Shown here: positions 1-5,452 of the stretch, one piece after another
Layout: every line of letters begins with the position of its first letter
Numbering within the stretch: the stretch's first letter is position 1
Assembly (NCBI GenBank): GCA_030831265.1
Contig: JAURLM010000184.1
Coordinates: 1 to 5,452 of the forward strand
Length of the DNA: 5,452 nucleotides
Source: Chloroflexota bacterium
GTDB taxonomy: Bacteria; Chloroflexota; Dehalococcoidia; Lucifugimonadales; Lucifugimonadaceae
Direction of reading: 5' to 3'
Made by a program: the position numbers and the translations under genes
Notes under the pieces: generated by a model
Database searches by the model: none
Told to the model about the DNA's origin: nothing
Seen by the model: the letters and a program-made list of their open reading frames with translations, nothing else

Positions 1-2
1 AC

Positions 3-6
3 GGAG
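3..6 (+). promoter_or_regulatory. Ribosome binding site of lhgO
   Basis: GGAG lies six bases upstream of the GTG codon at 13-15. This spacing supports the GTG as the start of lhgO. The promoter must lie left of the window. Confidence 0.75.
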
Positions 7-12
7 ATAAAA

Positions 13-1227
13 GTGCCTGGAAAACAGTACGACGTAGTGGTAATTGGTGCAGGGATTATCGGCTTATCTACAGCCAAGACCCTGCTTGAGCAGCATCCGG
101 GCCTGAACATTGCAGTCCTGGAGAAAGATGCCCATGAGGCTACGCAGCAGTCCGGGCACAACTCCGGTGTTATCCACTCCGGTATCTACTACAAGCCGGG
201 CTCCCTGAAGGCACAGTTCTGTGTTGAAGGTAGAGCTTCGATGACCCGCTTCTGCGAAGAAAACGAGATTCCCGTTTGGACGTGCGGCAAGTTGATCGTC
301 GCGCACCGACAGGAAGAGCTGCCAAGACTGGATGCGCTGCTGGAACGGGGCACAAACAACAAGGTTGAAGGGCTCCAGATAGTTGAACCTGAGCAGATCA
401 AGGATATCGAGCCTCATGTCAACTCGATCCGTGCCCTGTGGGCACCTAAGACCGGGATTGTGGACTACCGAAAAGTGGCAGCAGCATATGCCCGGATCTT
501 CCGGGAAAAAGGTGGTGAAATCCACTTCAACTCTGCACTTGTCAGTGTTTCCCGCCGAGCCGGGGTGACTGTGCTGTCCACGGAGTCCGGTGAATTCGAG
601 GCTAAGAACGTCATCAACTGCGCCGGGCTGCATTCAGACCGGATTGCCGAGATGATGGGGGCTGAGCCGGGCGTGCGCATCATCCCGTTCCGTGGTGAGT
701 ACTACACGCTGAAGAAAGATCGGGAACACCTGGTCAAAGGTCTCATCTACCCTGTGCCTGACCCGGCGTTCCCATTCTTGGGCGTCCACCTCACGCAAAC
801 GATGAAGGGCTGGGTTGAGGCTGGCCCGAACGCCGTACTTGCCACTAAGCGAGAGGGTTACCGCAAGCGTGATTTCTCGATTGGCGATATGTTCCGCACG
901 GTTACCTATCCCGGTTTCTGGAAGATGAGCGCGCGGCAATGGAAGACCGGTATGTGGGAGATGAACAGGTCGTTCCGAAAGGGCGTGTTCCTGAAGAGTC
1001 TGCAGATGCTTGTGCCACAGCTAACGGCGGATGATTTGTCTACTGGCGGATCAGGTGTACGAGCACAGGCCGTGGACCGAACCGGAAAGCTGTTGGACGA
1101 TTTTTCCATTAAGCAGGTTGAAGGTGCCGTGCATGTTCTGAACGCACCGTCACCGGGTGCGACGTCTTCTCTCGTTATCGGTAACCACATTGCGAAGCTG
1201 GCAGCTGAAGGCTTTTCGCTGAACTGA
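13..1227 (+). CDS. lhgO: L-2-hydroxyglutarate oxidase (FAD-dependent, DAO family)
   Basis: This enzyme oxidises L-2-hydroxyglutarate to 2-oxoglutarate using bound FAD. In E. coli LhgO electrons pass to the membrane quinone pool; the acceptor here is inferred. The 404-residue product is near the usual length (about 400-420). Residues 7-38 form the N-terminal Rossmann fold, with GAGIIG at 12-17 and an acidic E37 ending strand two (VLEK), as expected for FAD ribose binding. Family signatures follow: SGHNSGVIHSGIYY at 47-60, CGKLIVA near 91-97, a TGIVDYR motif at 147-153, NCAGLHSD near 202-209, GPNAVLA and KREGYRKRDFS at 271-289, GVRAQAV at 348-354, and NAPSPGATSSL at 377-387. The GTG start has GGAG six bases upstream, and the fold begins a few residues in, so no N-terminal extension is needed. 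Stop is TGA. The gene converges on sucB, whose complex consumes its product. No defect or missing FAD motif was seen. Other DAO-family dehydrogenases (e.g. glycerol-3-phosphate) are less likely given these LhgO-type motifs. Confidence 0.93.
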   Translation: MPGKQYDVVVIGAGIIGLSTAKTLLEQHPGLNIAVLEKDAHEATQQSGHNSGVIHSGIYYKPGSLKAQFCVEGRASMTRFCEENEIPVWTCGKLIVAHRQEELPRLDALLERGTNNKVEGLQIVEPEQIKDIEPHVNSIRALWAPKTGIVDYRKVAAAYARIFREKGGEIHFNSALVSVSRRAGVTVLSTESGEFEAKNVINCAGLHSDRIAEMMGAEPGVRIIPFRGEYYTLKKDREHLVKGLIYPVPDPAFPFLGVHLTQTMKGWVEAGPNAVLATKREGYRKRDFSIGDMFRTVTYPGFWKMSARQWKTGMWEMNRSFRKGVFLKSLQMLVPQLTADDLSTGGSGVRAQAVDRTGKLLDDFSIKQVEGAVHVLNAPSPGATSSLVIGNHIAKLAAEGFSLN

Positions 1228-1245
1228 CAACTCTGTACTGGAAAA

Positions 1246-1290
1246 GCAAACGGCCCCGTAGAACGTTCTTGTTCCCGGGGCCGTTTTTGC
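1246..1290. terminator. Bidirectional intrinsic terminator between lhgO and sucB
   Basis: An 11-bp perfect GC-rich stem pairs 1248-1258 (AAACGGCCCCG) with 1276-1286 (CGGGGCCGTTT). Inside it, a second 4-bp helix pairs GAAC (1261-1264) with GTTC (1271-1274) and leaves a six-base loop. On the + strand five T residues (1284-1288) follow the GC stem, serving lhgO. On the - strand the stem is followed by TTTGCTTTT, serving the sucAB transcript. The hairpin lies between two convergent stop codons, 1227 and 1312, which is where a shared terminator is expected. Confidence 0.9.
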
Positions 1291-1311
1291 AATTACCTGC
1301 AGAGCCTGGTC

Positions 1312-2541
1312 TTAGATTCCGATCATCATCCGTTCCGGGTCTTCGATCATCTCTTTGACCTTGACGAGGAACTGGACGGAATCAGCGCCTTCTACGACGC
1401 GGTGATCGTAGGTGACGGCGAGGTACATCATTGGTCGTGCTTCTATCTTCCCGTCTATTACAACCGCACGTTCTTTGATGGCGTGCATGCCCAGGATCGC
1501 TACCTGCGGCGGGTTCAGGATGGGAGTCGAGAACATTGAGCCGAAGACGCCACCGTTCGTGATGGTGAACGTCGCCCCTCGGAGTTCTTCCAGCGTCAAT
1601 TTCTTGTCCCGCGCCCGCCCCGCAAGCTCTCGTATGTTCGCCTCGATCTCCGCAAAACTCTTTCGGTCGGCATCCCGGACTACCGGAACAACCAGGCCGT
1701 CGTCGGTCGAAACGGCAACACCGATGTCGTAGTAATTCTTGTAGACCAGTTCTTCGCCCTGTAACTCTGAGTTGATTACGCGCTGAAACTTCAGGCCTTC
1801 GACGACAGCCTTGACGAAGAAAGACATGAACCCGAGGCTGACTCCGTGCTTTTCGTTGAACTGGTCACGGAATTTTGACCGCAGCGCCATGATGCGGCTC
1901 ATGTCGGCCTCGTTGTAGGTCGTGGTCATTACCGCTTCACGCTGCACGTCTGCCATGCGCTGGGCGATGGTCAGCCGGCGGCGAGACAGGCGTACACGCT
2001 CTTCGGAGCGATCTCCTGATGGTGCTGCAGCTGGTACTGGTTTTGGAGCCGGAGATGCTGCTGCAGTAACTGGTGCAGGTGTCCCCGCTGATTCGACATC
2101 TTCCTTGGTGATCTTCCCGTGAGGGCCGGTGCCTGTGACCGCATTGAGATCCACACCCTTAGCTGCTGCCAGTCGCTTTGCAACCGGGGTTGCGTTCTGA
2201 GCGGAATCGGCGCCGGCTGCACTGGCTGTAGTAGGCTGCTGTGCAGTCTCAGCCGCTGGCGCAGGTGCGGTCGCTGCCTGTGTCGGCGTAGCGGTCGGGG
2301 AGGCCCCTTCTGCCACTGTACCGAGTAGATCACCAACGACGACCGTGTCACCGGTGTTTGCGATGATTTTCTCCAGGACTCCGGCAGTTTCAGCCGTTAC
2401 CTCAAGGTTCACCTTGTCGGTTTCGAGCTCCAGGACCACCTCGCCAGGAGACACAGCCTCCCCCTCAGACTTTAACCATGTGCCCACCGTGGCTTCGACA
2501 ACGGATTCTGCCATCTGTGGAACTTTGATTTCGACCGACAC
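1312..2541 (-). CDS. sucB: 2-oxoglutarate dehydrogenase E2, dihydrolipoyllysine-residue succinyltransferase
   Basis: This is the E2 core of the cytoplasmic 2-oxoglutarate dehydrogenase complex; it transfers the succinyl group from lipoamide to CoA. The 409-residue product has the standard layout. The lipoyl domain is at about 2-77, with the lipoylated lysine K43 in ETDKVNLEV. An Ala/Pro/Thr-rich linker spans about 78-115. The peripheral subunit-binding domain is at about 117-151 (TPVAKRLAAAKGVDL, then GTGPHGKITKEDV). A second Ala/Pro linker spans about 152-176. The catalytic acyltransferase domain is at about 182-409, with TFTITNGGVFGS at 324-335, STPILNPPQVAILGMHAI at 338-355, PMMYLAVTYDHR at 370-381, and catalytic H380. 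The GNGGVFGS/NPPQ pattern favours the succinyl- over the acetyltransferase, and the preceding E1 gene confirms this. The usual DHRxxDG motif reads DHRVVEG, so E384 replaces the catalytic-site Asp. The start is GTG with GGGGAG ending eight bases upstream; the stop is TAA. The gene lies 90 bases downstream of sucA and is probably cotranscribed with it. Confidence 0.96.
   Translation of the reverse strand: MSVEIKVPQMAESVVEATVGTWLKSEGEAVSPGEVVLELETDKVNLEVTAETAGVLEKIIANTGDTVVVGDLLGTVAEGASPTATPTQAATAPAPAAETAQQPTTASAAGADSAQNATPVAKRLAAAKGVDLNAVTGTGPHGKITKEDVESAGTPAPVTAAASPAPKPVPAAAPSGDRSEERVRLSRRRLTIAQRMADVQREAVMTTTYNEADMSRIMALRSKFRDQFNEKHGVSLGFMSFFVKAVVEGLKFQRVINSELQGEELVYKNYYDIGVAVSTDDGLVVPVVRDADRKSFAEIEANIRELAGRARDKKLTLEELRGATFTITNGGVFGSMFSTPILNPPQVAILGMHAIKERAVVIDGKIEARPMMYLAVTYDHRVVEGADSVQFLVKVKEMIEDPERMMIGI
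2008..2310 (-). other. Ala/Pro-rich interdomain linkers of SucB flanking the E1/E3-binding domain
   Basis: Two low-complexity coding stretches encode residues about 78-115 and 152-178, rich in Ala, Pro, Thr and Gln. They flank the small subunit-binding domain (about 2088-2195). At DNA level they show recurring GCTGCAG- and GGTGC-like words, e.g. around 2022-2070. They are flexible swinging-arm linkers of E2 enzymes, not a separate element. Alternative open frames here, such as 1971-2351 on the - strand, are by-products of this composition. Confidence 0.8.
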
Positions 2542-2631
2542 TTTGATTTCTCCCCGTGATGCGATGGACCGGACGTTACTTACTGAACCTTCAATGAATT
2601 TGCGAACTAGAAGGCGATTTTCACTTGAAGC
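2542..2631 (-). other. sucA-sucB intergenic spacer
   Basis: Ninety bases separate the TAG stop of sucA from the GTG of sucB. Apart from the sucB ribosome binding site at 2550-2555, I see no convincing -35/-10 promoter pair and no strong hairpin with a T-run. Weak pairing CTTCAA/TTGAAG is possible but separated by about 30 bases. The likely reading is a plain spacer within a sucA-sucB operon. Confidence 0.6.
2550..2555 (-). promoter_or_regulatory. Ribosome binding site of sucB
   Basis: Read on the - strand, this is GGGGAG, ending eight bases before the GTG codon at 2541-2539. It decides the start of sucB and shows that E2 has its own initiation site rather than relying on coupling to sucA. 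Confidence 0.8.

Positions 2632-5452
<2,821 letters not shown>

Noticed and set aside
64..633. A 189-codon open frame on the - strand opposite lhgO
   Set aside because: It is fully antisense to a gene with strong family motifs, has no recognisable domain or ribosome binding site, and its composition is that of a shadow frame.
2008..2310. Repeat-like GCTGCAG/GGTGC words suggesting a tandem repeat element
   Set aside because: The pattern follows the Ala/Pro-rich E2 linkers and is not a regular array; it is explained by amino acid composition.
1971..2351. A 126-codon - strand frame rich in Gln, Leu, Arg and His
   Set aside because: It overlaps the Ala/Pro linkers of SucB in another frame; the low-complexity composition comes from frame-shifting the linker codons.
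2542..2631. Possible internal promoter or attenuator hairpin before sucB
   Set aside because: Only weak, widely spaced complementarity (CTTCAA/TTGAAG) exists, with no T-run and no credible -35/-10 pair at normal spacing.

Overview
This is a short, gene-dense bacterial chromosomal window of core metabolism. It holds three protein-coding genes and almost no spare DNA. A FAD-dependent L-2-hydroxyglutarate oxidase gene (lhgO) runs on the + strand. It converges on a - strand pair encoding the E1 (sucA/odhA) and E2 (sucB/odhB) subunits of the 2-oxoglutarate dehydrogenase complex. I see no RNA gene, CRISPR array, insertion sequence or prophage part.

Layout: bases 1-12 carry the ribosome binding site of lhgO, and 13-1227 is lhgO. 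Bases 1228-1311 are the convergent intergenic gap, filled mostly by a strong hairpin that can terminate transcription from both sides. Bases 1312-2541 (-) are sucB, 2542-2631 is a 90-base gap holding the sucB ribosome binding site, and 2632 to the right edge (-) is sucA. The sucA frame stays open to the last base. The conserved N-terminal E1 signature continues upstream of the first GTG, so sucA is cut by the window edge and its true start and promoter are not visible.

Metabolic logic: LhgO oxidises L-2-hydroxyglutarate, a side product of enzymes that promiscuously reduce 2-oxoglutarate, back to 2-oxoglutarate. SucA (ThDP-dependent decarboxylase) and SucB (lipoyl succinyltransferase) then convert 2-oxoglutarate, CoA and NAD+ to succinyl-CoA, together with a dihydrolipoamide dehydrogenase (E3) that is not in this window. 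The three genes therefore share one metabolite. However, lhgO is transcribed towards the others and is not in their operon.

Organism: both visible translation starts (lhgO and sucB) are GTG, and the DNA looks moderately GC-rich (not computed). The E1 resembles, from memory, E1 proteins of Chloroflexota and related environmental lineages more than those of enterobacteria. This is a tentative impression, not a placement.

The window is largely ordinary. The points worth a second look are local: a calcium-loop-like acidic motif inserted in E1 near the active site, an HxHxH cluster at a catalytic histidine of E1, a Glu for Asp replacement in the E2 catalytic motif, and the lhgO/OGDH convergence. 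I found no evidence of an undescribed system.
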